64,000 nucleotides of DNA from Solea solea (GCF_958295425.1 NC_081146.1:7999649-8063648), one strand, 5' to 3'. Positions 46,172-58,247 are shown, counted from the first letter of the stretch. The notes: generated from the sequence alone by a model not told the origin. Made by a program: numbers and translations.

Positions 46172-49100
46172 CTTTAAATCTTACAGAGGTTGAATATTTG
46201 ACCCAAACTTTGTATTTCCCTTCCACCCCACTGACCTAGAGCTGTGCTGACCTCTATCTGTCCATCTTCTTCTTTAATGTCAGTGCAAAAGTTGACAAAG
46301 ACATGTCGCACAAGATCAGAGACAATGAGCCAAGCTTTGCTCTGACATCAGCAGCGGCGGCTTTATCCCTCCATCAGTCTGTCCATTCATACCGGTACAT
46401 ACTACCGGACTGTCCCGTTGTCATTTAAATGCTTGGCTGCTGATGGAAGCGCTTATCTCGTCTAATCGGAGTGTGTAAAGATATTACTGCAGAGGGAAAG
46501 CGTCGCCTCACCAGCTTTGATATGGAAAATCACATCTGTGAGCTTCCAAACGACATTATCTACTGAGAACTGAATACCAGGTAAAACCTCTACCCCCCCC
46601 CCCCCCCCCCACACAACCCCTCCATCTGTTGTCTTGGATTAGCTCCATGTTCAATGCGTTCGAATCAAACGCTCAAATACAGATAAAACAGGCAGGCTGA
46701 AACAGGATTAGAGAGGGAGGCAAATAAAGAGTCAAACACACGTCTTGTTAAAAGTAAGATTTGTAAGCTTATTATTTTTGTTATTATGATCACTGTTATA
46801 ACCTCTGTTATGGTTTTGTTCAGTTTACAGTTTGTTTTCAAGTTCATTTAAAGTCATTCCAGTCGAAGGTAAACATGATTGTAAATTGTTGTTTCCAACA
46901 CTATTAAATGCTTTTGTTGTTTTGCCAGACAACATCAGATACACTCTCTCTCTCACACACACACACACAAACACGTGGAAACAGCAAGAACCAAAAAAAG
47001 ACTGTTGTTCACACAACCATTCACTCACACACACGTACATTCATTGACACCAGTACACGCTAAGATGGACGGCATCTCATGCTAAAGCTCCTGCACACAT
47101 CCATGAAGTAGCCAAAAGAGAAATGGTCTGATTCACACACACACACACACGCAAACTTCCTTTCCTTCATGTCTAAGTTCTTAAGTGCAACTTCCTGAAG
47201 TGTGATTCACTCGCTCTCTCTCACACACACACACACGGCTCTTCAAACCTCTCTGACCTCCCCCTCCCACCATGAGCTGCACATGCACTTGGACTGATCG
47301 ATGTTCTCAATGATGCTCCAAAGCTTCGTGATTCTTTTTTTTTTTCTTGTTACGACACAAGCATCTATTTTCTTGGGGTCTAAAAAATGTGTAGTTTTGC
47401 TGCTCAGCCGTCCTTGTCATCCAGAATGAATGAATAACTTGATCATTTGACTCTTAAAAGTAAAGAATGGCATCCTAACTCGTTTCATTTTGACACTGCA
47501 CTCTGGTGTAGCTCTCTCATGAAATGTAAAGTGATAAAAACTGATAAATCAGGGACTTAAATAACCCCAACTTTTGGTCTTTGCAACTTGTTAATATTAA
47601 CTGAACTCATGAAGTTACATGGTTCTTGTTGAAATTCTTCATTTGTGACACAGGGTTTCTTTCCAAGTTAACCCTGGTGACATAATCGGGGTAATTTTCT
47701 TTCTTTTAAAAATGTAAAAAGCTCCCTCCAGAGCACCAGACAACATGACCGGCTGAATATTTTCTCCTAATGAGGTCCCACAATGGGCCGAGAAAATTGC
47801 CAAAAAAGATCAGAAACAAAACTTTTCAATAGTTTTTAGACTAAAAGATAATATAACTTTAAATCGTGAACAATGACTTGGCTTAAAGACTCACAGTTGG
47901 AGTGCAGTCCAGTTTACATACGGCCCACTTAACCCCCATCTCCCCAATTCTACACAAACAAGCAAATGTAACAGAAAAGAAAACAGAGTTTAAATTTTGT
48001 AAAAAAACAACAAAACGGCTTACATCACATTACATCTCGGCAATTTTAAGACATTGAAATTTCATTGTGTCCCAGTTTGACGTTGACACAGGTGCTGTGT
48101 GACCTGCTCAGCCAACAGTCGGCTTACAGTCCGTCTTAAACCTCCTCATTACCACATAATCATTGTTATCAGCTACAATGGTAAGTCATGCCCTACTAGA
48201 GTCCATTATTGGCAGGGTAACCATGGCGAATAAGGTGCTAGTTGCTATGGAAACGCCATCCTGAAGCAACCGACTGGTACAGTTGTTTGAATTCTGAATT
48301 TGCCGTACCTGCTCACCTAAGCACTTGGTTTGCACCGTGTGTTATTACTCGTTGCTTTAGTTGTGTTTTTGTGACTTTTTTTCAAACATTTTTGCATTTT
48401 TATACTCAAAGGATGAACAGCATGTCGATGTGTTTTCATGTCGTTAGTACCATTTCAAATATTCTCTCTCACACACACACACACAAACAAACAGACTCAC
48501 ACAGTAACAGAAAACTGTTCACATGTGGCAACTGACAAAATGAGTTAACAGAGATGAGATTGCAGAGCACGTTTGCTACTCCAGCGTGGACCAGTAGGGA
48601 GTGTCTTATTGTCCAGGACTGGACGTCTCCGTAGACGCTTGTGAGACGCTTGACTGTCCTTCCTCCTTGGTCTGCTCAGTGAGAGGAGAGAGGACTGTAT
48701 TGCTCAGTGTATCCATGGCTGCTCTGGAGCCATCATGTGCTTTAGTTGACTTTGGAGATGATACAGGACAAACCAAGAACTTCAAAGACAATAAAGAAAG
48801 GAAAAAAAAAAGCAACTTATAACAATTATGTTTTTTTGTGTCAATGGCACGTCTGAGTTCCCCCTCCCTTGCTCCACCCCCCCGCCCCCACCCCCAAATG
48901 ACTTGAGTAAATGATTCATTGTTGAGATGCTCTCTCCCGCCCCGACCCTGTCCAGTGCTGCCGTCTTCGAGAGACTGATGGTGAACACAGGATGACACAG
49001 CAGAGTGGAGATGGCGCCCGGAGGTCCCCCGGGCGTGTGTGTGTGTGTGCATGTGTGTGTGTGTGTGGACTATCTCCTCCTTTGACCAGTCTCTGAGACA

Positions 49101-49762
49101 GGAGACGCACAGTTCATCCCTCGTGTGAACTGGGGGCGAGTTCCCAGCATCGAGATCAACAACAATAACATCAACAACAACAACACAAAAAAAGGCAATT
49201 TCAGTTCAATTCTGCTGAAATCTATTTGATTCAGTTCATTTGAGTCCAGCTTAAGTCTTGTTGCAAGAAACTATGGCAACTAGCCCTAAGGAAGTGTTTT
49301 AGCCAATCAGATCCAGGGTTGAGTACTCAAATGGTTTGCACTTGGATGGATTTGATGCCTTTCCCTCTTCCCCTACTATTTCAGGACTCCCCCACCCCCA
49401 CACCCCACACCCCCCAAGTTGTATAAATGCTCTTTGTGATGTGCATGATCCAACAAGCACAACCTGTGGCCTGTTAAGACACATACACACATACACACAC
49501 ATACACACACAGTCAACCAATCTGTGTGCCTGAAGGTATTTCAACACAAACACACAGCTGTACAGACACACACACACACACACACACATACAATCACACT
49601 GTAATGTTTGCAAACTCATTACAGAGACTTGCTTCTCTCGCCTCCTGCTCTAGTTGTTGTATCTTAACTCTCCTCCACTCTCTCCCCTTCCTCTCCCACC
49701 CACTGATACTGTACAGCCTCCCAAGGCTAGTTGGCATGGTGACGCTGATGGAATGGCCGTTG
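46172..49762. other. Downstream flank of efna3, presumably including its 3' UTR
   Basis: Reading on the minus strand from the efna3 stop, I did not find a canonical AATAAA before about 46.1 kb, so the 3' end of the transcript is unassigned. The segment has poly-C at 46592-46610, CA tracts near 46958-46970, 47135-47150 and 47221-47236, and GT tracts at 49038-49068. A block at 46400-46560 looks non-repetitive. No second gene recognised. Confidence 0.5.
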
Positions 49763-49881
49763 CTAGGAGATGAACAGAACGGCCGAGAGGAGCATCGTCA
49801 CGGTGAGGAGAAGGCGATCCCTGGACGGACTGCTCCCACTGACGCTCTTCTCCACCTTGGGAATGAAGGGGTTAAATTCAT
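49763..49881 (-). CDS. efna3: efna3 exon 5 (GPI-attachment signal and stop)
   Basis: The 119 coding bp follow a tttttcctccag acceptor (AG at 49883-49882). It encodes [20 protein letters not shown], then [19 protein letters not shown] and a TAG stop at 49765-49763. PK-EKS-SG-SP followed by a hydrophobic end matches the ephrin-A3 C-terminus in order and length. The split codon G|AT joins exactly to exon 4. Confidence 0.9.
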
Positions 49882-50811
49882 CTGGAGGAAAAAAGAGAGA
49901 GAGAGAGAGGAAAAGACAACTGAGAGTCACGTCTTCACTTACGATCCATCACAGATATCAGGGAATGTCACTCGACTTGAAAAGAGTTCAAGTTTATGTG
50001 AGCGTCTACACACCGATGACCAGTCTGCCTGAACAAACAGCAGCTATCGGCACAGACAGTCTCTACTCCCACTGAAATGTGGCTCGTCCACAAAGACACA
50101 ACACAACACAACAGCAGTGTCACCGCACACTGCAGCTGTTATCAGAGAGCCCTCATTGTTCTGATAAAGTGACACATTGCCAGTCACACACATTTACGTA
50201 CAGACAGACTGTATATACTCAAACACCTCATCCCATTGGGGCAGCATGTGCACCTGGTGGCGTCCGAAAATAGCTGTATTATCAACGCTTACACACTGAA
50301 CATTGATGTCTGGTTGATGTGTGAAAACACAAGCCACAAGGCGGCTCTCTGCATGCCTGCACAGACCCACCTTCTGTAGTCACCTGATGAATGAGACTGG
50401 AGACCAGACAGAGACACAATTTACTGTCTGTAGGAAAAAAAAAAAAGTCACAACTGCATTTATGTTTCAATGGCATCAAAGTAAAAGTAGGGATGTTCTC
50501 AGTGTTTCCATTCAGCGCCGTATACAATAGCCCAGTATTTCCAGCTGCTCTGTGGGGTCAGACAGCAGAGTAATGACTGGCTGACACCTGGTTTTAGAGA
50601 TGGCTGCCTCTGGTATGCTCTGCTGGATGACCTAATGAGGTCTATGCAGCAGTGGAGCTCAGGTTAAATGCTTTGAGCGCTCTGGAACCGTGCATGCAGC
50701 TGAGGGGGTCGCGACACGGTGTAAATTTGGCACTCGCAGAACGTCGGAATGTGGTTTTTTGACGAACACAAACAGCGGACTGCTGCCGAGTATCTCACGC
50801 AACTGGTCCTG

Positions 50812-50893
<82 letters not shown>

Positions 50894-53800
50894 GTGTGTG
50901 TGTGTGTGGCCGCACTCGTGGTCCCATCCCACACCTGCACACCTACGCACAGCCCCCGTCTCTCACTTACCGTCACAGATGAAGACATAATTATTGGTGT
51001 GCTTTTATGGCACAGTGTTTATGCAGGAGGAGGGCTGTGACCTTATGTGACCTTATGCGTCTACTTGTGTGTTTGCACCTGCCACGTTTTGGAGCAGAAA
51101 AGTCGGCAGTTTCCAAAAGATAATTAGGAGAGTGAAACACCCTGAAGCGTCAAGAAATCTGAATGTCATGTTGATAAGAACCAGCAGATATTTCAGTCTC
51201 TGATTGTGTTCGTGAGGGTAAATGTCCTGCACTGCTTTTCAGGATAAGGCATTGCTCTGAATATAAGAGCCTGCTGAATCAACATGTAGCTCGTAGGCAT
51301 GCGTGTGAGCAGGACTGTATATGTTTGTCAGCATAGCCATTAACGTCAGTGACGTACAATGTGTGTAATAAATACTGAAATGAATTGTTGTCAACACTCA
51401 CAAAGTGTTGATTCAACTGTGTGGTAGAGTCATAATTTGTGGTGTCCTCATGTAGGTCATTTTATTTACATACATTTAACCATAAAGACACAAGTTGAAA
51501 TAAGACGCTGGCACGAAAGACTATTTATAGACTCACTATTCATACGCACGTCTCTCATCAAGGACCCAGAAACAAAGACAAACAAACACCACTGTTTTAA
51601 GTCAGTAAACTGACTTTGACATTTAAAATGAGTGTACGATGAAGACAAATTGTCAGAATGTACTTGAACACACACTGGCTGCCCAAACAAAGGCAAGTAA
51701 ACATTTCCTGGTTTTATATTTCTAAACTGGTTTCTTGGAAAATAACAGTCGTAACATTTAAAGGGTATAATTACACAGATGCTGTCATTTTTCTATCATT
51801 AAACATGGGGCGAGGTGATCCACTGCTACATCCCTGACTAGAGAAGAAAGCACAAACTGTCAGTCCCCTCTGGATCCTTCTATCTACAGTCCAATATATA
51901 CAGTGTATATGTTAGGGCTGAACATTTTCAATAAATATCTCATAGCGATTATTTTTTACTTAGATTGCGATATGATTCGTGATATGAGAATGCATGGTCA
52001 TTTTTACATAATTATTCTCATTTTCTCTTCAATAACATAATCAAAGGGATTACTGTCTGATATTTGTGCAGATCTGTGAGAAATAAAGATGTTTTCTTCA
52101 GTCTGGAGGATATGATGGGTTTCAAAAATGGCAATTTGAAAACGGGCTCCTGCGATTTTGATTACATTTTGATTAATTGTTCAGCCCCTGATATTCAGTA
52201 TGTGTGTGTATATACATAGAAACCATGGTGTTACAGACCGACAAACAAAAACAGCCAAAAATGTAACCTCCTCGGTGCAGCTAGTATATTTTTCCAGGAG
52301 ATTTATACATGATTAATTAAAAAGAAATAAAGCAGCCCACTAAAACTTAGTGCCAACCATACAAGCCTGTGAGGGCAGTGTTGGTCAGCAACGTTATGTG
52401 ACCAGGGCCAAGGTCAGCTGACGACCTAAATATACTGAATGACCAGGTTTATGGGGCATATTTAAACATGACAATGCCAGGATTCAACCGGCTTAAATTA
52501 TGAAAGAACGGTTCGGGGAGCATGACTCATCATTTTCACACATGGATTGATCCACCGCAGAGTTCAGACTTTAACCCCACGGAAAATCTTTGGGAAGATT
52601 TAACACAGAGGTCCAACTCTCTCATCATTAACACAAGATCTAGGTGAAAAATAAATAAATGTTGTGACATTGCATCAAAGCTGTGCATCATTATCAAACC
52701 TAAAGGCCGTCCCACAAAAATCCAAGAGTGTCTATATTGAGCTCGGCAGTGTATAAAAAGCAGTTACCACGAGGTATTAGCCAATACGATATCCAGTGTC
52801 GGTAATGGTCCGATACCGATAACGATCCCAAGATTTGGTTATCAGATAATGAAATCATAAAAGCCGATACAATCCAAAAACTTTTACTATCTGAAAAAAC
52901 TTCACACAGCACAGGCTGTAAAAAAGGTGCCCATGTGATCAGAATGTGAGTGAGGAAAGCACAACTCTGCAGTCATCATGTGAGCTGTCTGGACCTATTT
53001 TGAAAAATAGTACGACCCTGGTTTATTCAGGACAAACATGACTTTCACTTCTCACTCATAACATTCCAATCCAAACCTCCAATGATCACAGAATTTGTCC
53101 GACATAAAAACGACAAAAACTAGGCTTAGACTTCTTCACAGTACTATAGAGACACAGCCGTGTCCAGAAAGACAGATTACAGCACTGTGAATAGCTTTTG
53201 TGTTTTTGTTCTAACCCTGATATCCGACCCGATGTTGCAGGCAAAGTGCACCAAACACACTATCGCTTAAAGGAGTGGTAATTGCTACAATAAACCCCAT
53301 TAAAGGAAAAGCTTCTGATTTCTCCACTAATGGCCAGACCTGATCGTCAGATGCGGTAACCTGAGCCAACAGGCTTGGTAAATGAGTATCCTCCCACTGA
53401 AAGCCATCAGTAATCACATGGCTGCACGGGGAGCTGCTCGCACCGTTCCATGTTGTAAATGAGATCTAAATGAAATCTAATACTAGAGGCCGTATTCTGG
53501 AGGGAACCACTGTTGAGCTGTAGACACTGATTGAATAAGGCAGTGCCCAGGAAATAAACTGTGAGCAGTGGAGGACAGAGAGAGAGAAAACGGGTGTTTT
53601 ACAATATGACTCTGCAACATTCAGTTCAGTTATTTTCAGACATGGCAATCAGGCAGATTCCAACGGAGCCGTTTTCTTGTGCGTGGCCTTGTGGTTGTGT
53701 GAATGTGCTGATGTGAAATATGAATAGCAGTAATTAAAACTATGATGTGATGAGTCTAATCGGCGGCGGGGAGACTGAGAATGAGGGCGGGGAATAGAAA

Positions 53801-55678
53801 AACTGCACTGCTTCTTTGTTTTCACTTCATTTCACAGCTCCCCGCTGATTCCCTCACTTCCTCCAGCACCACTTGGGTTATCCAATTAATTTAATTGGCA
53901 ACACAGCACTACAGGTGAAAATGACCCACAGGAGCGCTGGTGATTTGTGTCCTGCTATTGTGTTAGCCATTCACTACATATTCACAGTAGTTCCATGTAC
54001 TTTTTTTTTTTCAATTAATTATTAAATTCTTCTGTGGAAATTATCTTCGCCTGCTCATAATTACTTGTGTATTGCACACTGTTTGTGTTAAACTGAATCT
54101 TTTATGTTATTGTAATGAGCATCCTTTGTATTTACTATGCATTCAGGAGAATTAGCTGGAAAAGTACAGTAATAGTGCCGGTGAACTAACTAACTCTTTC
54201 ATTTGTTTTAGTATTAAAAGTGAGTAAACGTTAACAAACACAGCCTAATTTGTATTTTATTATATTGTTTCATATATTTCACATCACTGTGGTGGCTATA
54301 ATGCATTGTATGGAATTTAAAAATGTATATGATTTTGAAAAAAAAAAAAAAGGTAATGTTAAGAGAGGCAAAAACTCAATTTCACACATCAAAAGGTGAA
54401 TAAACTGAGTTTTAGTGGTTTTCCCCTCCACTGCGTTTCAACTTCTGCTCCAGGAGGAGAAAGGGAGGATGGGAATTGGAGGGTGGGAGGATGAGGGGGG
54501 CATGGAGGAAGAAGATGGAGTGAAAGAGAAAAGAGATGAAAGAAGGATGTAGGGGCGGTGTGAGAGAGAGAGAGAGAGGGATCTCAACAAGCTTGTATGA
54601 CCTGCAGTCATTCACTGCAGCCGCTGATGAGAACACAGATGGATTACACATGTTTTCAGGTGTGTGCACATACAGTATTACCAACACTGCAGCACATTTT
54701 ACAGGCTAACACGGAACAGAGTGTGAAAGCTTGACAAAATTCGGATTTATACCCACGAGTCCACGAGTGTTGATGCAATTCAAATCTATTGTGTGACTAA
54801 ATGACATGAAACACAAAACAATAGATGTGTTATTACATCAAACTAATATTTCAACTCGATTAACAATGTCATTTTGTCACACGACAGTTGTTCAATAATT
54901 ATTCTGTGGCGCGTGATCGTTGTAACACAACACACAGTAAGAAGTACATGATGACAATCTCATATCTGCCATTTATTATACTCAACTTCTACCATTTATG
55001 AGGGTTTATTAGTAGAAGTGGAATAAGTTATGTTTAGAATAAGCCTTGAATGTGTACTTGTATAATATGAAGTCTTGTCATTTAAACAGTGGACCTTTTT
55101 AATCATTCTGTTGTGGAATCCTGAATGACAACAACACGACAAACAACCAGCACTTACCAAGAAACCTTTCCGTTCCTGAACAAATTCTTACATACGGAAC
55201 CATTAGAACTCAGTAATTGCTGACTTGGATTTGAAATACGGTATTATTTAGCTGCATCAGCAGCTTAATATCCTTTTTAGTATTTATGATCAGTTTTTAA
55301 TGTTTCGAATCTTCAGATGGAACTAATGGGCTACGGGCTTTGTGCCAAAGACGGGGAAGGTAGATATGGAAAGTTGTTTTGAGCGGTTTAACGATCACAT
55401 GACAAGTATAAATAAAAGAAAAATAATTATCCTGCAATTGGCCCACATGACACAGCATGAATCATATGCTTTTAATCATCATATGAGACTAACGTGATCT
55501 GATATGTTTTTGTAACTCCAGACATACGGTGGATCCCCACTTACACAACACTGTGTGTGTGTGTGAGTGAGTGTGTGTATGACTCACCAATGTCATCAAT
55601 TTTTAGGCCTGGTCTAAGTGTGTAGTCTGGTTCTGTGGGCTCTGGCTCATCATCCACGCCAGAGACTGAAAAAGAGAC

Positions 55679-55721
<43 letters not shown>

Positions 55722-55934
55722 AAGAAAGGCGAGTGAGTAAGATTTAAAAAATAAAAAAAAAGGGAGGCGAAGAGTGAGGGAGTAGAGGCTAAACCATCGC
55801 TCCAAACCAAAGGAGTTTAATTACATCCAACTTGACATTTGAGTGAAATGTGCAAAAGAGCAGCCAGGCAATGGTGTAAGGTTAAAAAAGAAGAAGAAAA
55901 AAAAAAGACTGACAAGTCATAACATCAGCAGAAG

Positions 55935-55974
<40 letters not shown>

Positions 55975-56051
55975 AGGGAGAGAGCGAGAGGGGGGGAGGG
56001 AGAGAGTGAGAGGGGGGGAGCAGAAGGCAGATCAAACTGAACAGAGCAGAG

Positions 56052-56088
<37 letters not shown>

Positions 56089-58247
56089 ATGGATAGAGAG
56101 CAATCGAGTTGGGGGTGGGGGGGTGAGAGAGGGAGGAGAGGTTAATACTACAGGACTGTGGAAGTTAAAAGGACCAGACAGGCCAGGGATCAAAGAGTGT
56201 TTGTGAGTGAGTGAGTGAGTGAGTGAGTGTGTGTGTGTGTGTGTGTGTGTGCGTGTGTGCGTGTGTCTGTGTGTGTGTGAAAGAGAGTGAGAGGGAGAGT
56301 CAGGGTCAAGAGACTGAAGGAAGGCAGGGGTGCAAGTGAGAGGTTAACACTACACACACACAGCCACCCACTGACCGCATACTGGAATAAAATGATTCTG
56401 ACAGGGAGTGAGGAGGAGAGAGGAGAGGAGAGCTTTCAAAGCCATATCTGCTCGTCTCTGCTGCTATGGAGGAAGGAGAGAGGAAGAGACAGCAGTGGGG
56501 AAAAGAAGGAAAGGAAAAGACGAACATAGGGAGGTTCTGTTATGTGAGTGAAAGTGCTGCAGGGGGAAACTCAGCAGGAGTATTAATAGCGCTGCCTCTT
56601 TTGGGCTTTATTTATGTTGAATATGCATCTGTATGCAGCTGCTATGAGGACACGCGTGAGCGTGATTGTAGGAGCCCTGTGTCTGACCTGCCAGATGTGG
56701 AGAGCAACTGTGTCCACATCCAGGTGGGAGCAAGCTTCACATTACAGGTCAAACTACACAAACACACACACACACACACACACTACACACACGTGCACAA
56801 AGTGGAACACTTACCCGTGGAGCAGCAGACGTACACTCGTAGTCTCAGACAGCTGCGGCCGTGGTGATGTGTGGGCGTGGCTGTAAGACAAAATGGACAA
56901 CTGATAAAAAATCGTGCAAGATTTGTGTCCAAATATGGTTTGAGTGGGACACAGAGTTGTCCTCCTCCACACTAACTATTGTCATCTATTGTCCCCCTGT
57001 CCTATACCTGCAACACGCATGTGATATAGTTTTATAAAAGGGTTTAAACTGAAACACTGAATAACAATATGAATTGTGACAAGAGCAAATGTGGAATCAT
57101 AAAAATGTATCACTTCAGCTGCTGTTTTTCATGCAAAACATTTCAGTAACTTATTCCCAGACTTCGTTGAAGAGCAACTAAAAATCTCAGCTGTAGGCAA
57201 AAGTATTTTAATCACATACTGAATATAAACATGCATTATACAGTATGGACAGTATTGTATCCCAACTGTTTTATTCTCTTGTTATCAATGTTTTGGAGAA
57301 ACACAGATAATATAAACAGTCTTAAAACGAATCCTTGCATTTTCTGGTAATTAATATAAATACAAAGCGGGACATTTTTAAGCTGAAAAATACAAAAGTG
57401 TGGTTACATCGACCTATCGTTGATATTAAGCGTTTTTTCCTTGAGAGGCAAATTTAACTGGCTGTATGAACAACCAAAAGTCTTTGTTGTGAGCTTCAAG
57501 CAGCCGTTTGATCTTGCGGGTGCAGAGCGTATCAACTTTCTGGAGACGTTTTCCCAAGTGGTGAAGGTTAAATGCTGAATGTTAAACTGTGAATAGATTG
57601 AAGTACTCGTTAAATAGTCATTTAATGCAAAAAAGGAGCATTTATCTTAAGTCTGAAGCAGCGTCAAAGTTCATTACTTATACTGTGTCACACTGACACA
57701 TGGTGTTGTGACTTAACTTGATTAGCAATCAACACAAATGGATGAGCCTGTCCTGTGTGATACGACGAGACGTGAAGTAGTCATTTGTCAACTAGGAATT
57801 ACCTGAGGACAAACTTTGGCAAAATCAATTTAAAAATAATAATAAAAAGCCCTCTTTTAACAAAAAAAAACATTTATCACCCTTTTTCTTCTCACTAGCA
57901 CATAATATAAACATGTTTTGACACGATATCAGTCAGTGGTGTGAGTGCACTCACAGATGTAGTAGTACTCCTGTCCAACGTGGAACTCGTATCCCAGTGA
58001 GAAGGCGCTGTAGCGCTGGAACTTCTCAGAAAACTTGATGGGCGCGTGGGGAGCATGAGGCCGGTTACACTCCCACCTCTTGAAGCCCAGGTTGGGGTCG
58101 CAGTACCTGTAACCACGGTAACTGACCATGTAGAGGACATACTGCTCCCCGGTGCCAACGATGCGTTGGCTGTCGTTGTAATGAGGGCAGTAGATGTCCA
58201 GGTAGTCGTTGACGTTCACCTGCATCGTGTAGCCCTCCCTGCGCAAA
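49763..58247 (-). CDS. efna3: Ephrin-A3 (GPI-anchored Eph receptor ligand), 5' partial
   Basis: Four exons (57955-58247, 56815-56880, 55588-55665, 49763-49881) splice in frame to 185 C-terminal residues ending in a stop. The chain opens [20 protein letters not shown], an ephrin-A3 signature. The receptor-binding domain follows, with cysteines in IYCPHY, YRYCDP, WECNRP and SCLRLRV, and the G-H loop [16 protein letters not shown]. An acidic stalk ([10 protein letters not shown]) leads to [14 protein letters not shown] and a hydrophobic tail ([16 protein letters not shown]), the GPI-attachment signal; the omega site probably lies within SVSGSS. By family knowledge it is an outer-leaflet ligand of EphA receptors in axon guidance and glia-neuron contact. 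Exon 1 with the signal peptide must lie beyond position 64000. It sits upstream of efna1 in the same orientation, as in mammals. The a/b duplicate is not resolvable. Confidence 0.94.
50813..50908. repeat. (GT)n microsatellite, about 96 bp
   Basis: Nearly uninterrupted GT with one C interruption near 50889; the longest pure dinucleotide tract in the window. It lies in efna3 intron 4 about 930 bp upstream of exon 5 on the transcript strand, where it reads (CA)n. Confidence 0.95.
51913..52190. mobile_element. MITE with CAGGGGCTGAACA-type termini
   Basis: The left end TAGGGCTGAACATTTTCAAT and the reverse complement of the right end, CAGGGGCTGAACAATTAATC, are inverted repeats. Inside are GCGATTATTTTTTACTTAG and TTGCGATATGATTCGTGATA, which belong to a fish hAT-like family. 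About 280 bp, non-coding. Confidence 0.7.
52385..52755 (+). pseudogene. Tc1-like transposase relic
   Basis: Landmarks in order are CAGCTGACGACCTAAATATA, CTGAATGACCAGGTT, GACAATGCCAGGATTCA, GGGGAGCATGACTCATCATT, TTTTCACACATGGATTGATC, then ACCCCACGGAAAATCTTTGG and TAAATGTTGTGACATTGCAT. Translated, HDNARI holds the second catalytic Asp and [12 protein letters not shown] the third acidic residue of a DD34E Tc1 enzyme. The reading frame is broken by indels between these, and a segment after GACCAGG is missing. Only the C-terminal half remains, so the copy is inactive. Confidence 0.85.
55557..55580 (-). repeat. CA-rich tract just past the efna3 exon 4 donor
   Basis: On the transcript strand this reads as CA repeats with CTCA interruptions, beginning within about 10 nt of the gtgagt donor. 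CA-rich intronic RNA is a known hnRNP L target. The regulatory role here is inference. Confidence 0.75.
55588..55665 (-). CDS. efna3: efna3 exon 4 (acidic stalk, in-frame cassette)
   Basis: The 78 bp have a tttttcag acceptor and gtgagt donor. It encodes [20 protein letters not shown] and then LKIDDI plus a split codon, the stalk between the ephrin domain and the GPI region. Both borders have the same phase, so it is skippable without frameshift. The corresponding stalk exon is alternatively spliced in mammalian ephrin-A genes. It is preceded by a long CU-rich tract and followed by a CA-rich tract on the transcript strand. Confidence 0.92.
55666..56814 (-). repeat. efna3 intron 3, dominated by GA and GT simple repeats
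   Basis: Besides the CU tract next to exon 4, it contains poly-A/GA at 55876-55906, GA/GGGGA blocks at 55938-56022, GT at 56055-56085, GAGT/GT at 56204-56279, and CA at 56759-56785. More than a third of this 1.15-kb intron is simple sequence. Confidence 0.85.
55671..55733 (-). repeat. CU-rich repeat (GA on plus) upstream of efna3 exon 4 acceptor
   Basis: On the transcript strand a (CU)n tract of about 60 nt, with CUCUCU and UCUUUC motifs, ends in the tttttcag acceptor. It doubles as an unusually long polypyrimidine tract and a possible PTB-binding array. Confidence 0.85.
56815..56880 (-). CDS. efna3: efna3 exon 3 (last strand of ephrin domain)
   Basis: The 66 bp have a tcttacag acceptor (AG at 56882-56881) and gtaagt donor from 56814. 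It encodes [20 protein letters not shown] and then ST plus a split codon. It carries the fourth domain cysteine and the CC pair seen in ephrin-A3. Both borders have the same phase, so skipping keeps the frame but would remove the last beta strand. A (TG)n tract on the transcript strand begins about 35-40 nt past the donor. Confidence 0.92.
56881..57954 (-). other. efna3: efna3 intron 2 (1.07 kb)
   Basis: AT-rich with no repeat or coding element that I recognise. It is far longer than the 95-bp intron 2 of efna1. Confidence 0.8.
57955..58247 (-). CDS. efna3: efna3 exon 2 (receptor-binding domain)
   Basis: The 293 bp have the tctccag acceptor at 58254-58248 and a donor at ATC T|gtgagt. The first base completes a codon begun in exon 1. 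It encodes LRREGYTM... to EYYYI, with the CPHY, YCDP and WECNRP cysteines and the whole G-H loop. Between CPHY and EQYVLY the linker is short ([10 protein letters not shown]), without the long Gly/Pro insert of the human protein. Confidence 0.95.

Larger units (their letters stand above)
49882..55587 (-). other. efna3: efna3 intron 4 (5.7 kb)
   Basis: Holds the long GT microsatellite (50813-50908), a MITE (51913-52190), a Tc1-like relic (52385-52755) and a decayed GATACCGATAACGAT-type repeat (52770-52910). The block at 53640-53960 has two TAATTA-type cores and little repetition and may be regulatory. No coding exon other than those listed was found. Confidence 0.75.

Noticed and set aside
48606..49052. 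Minus-strand 148-codon frame as an alternative efna3 terminal exon
   Set aside because: No ephrin C-terminal motif and no hydrophobic GPI tail; the exon at 49763-49881 fits in motif, phase and acceptor.
50659..51040. Frames rich in Cys-Val and Thr-His repeats
   Set aside because: Translation of the long GT/CA microsatellite.
54412..54687. Minus-strand frame with a hydrophobic Leu/Ser/Pro stretch as the efna3 GPI exon
   Set aside because: Reads through GA-rich simple sequence; lacks the PKVEKS-SG motif present in the accepted exon 5.
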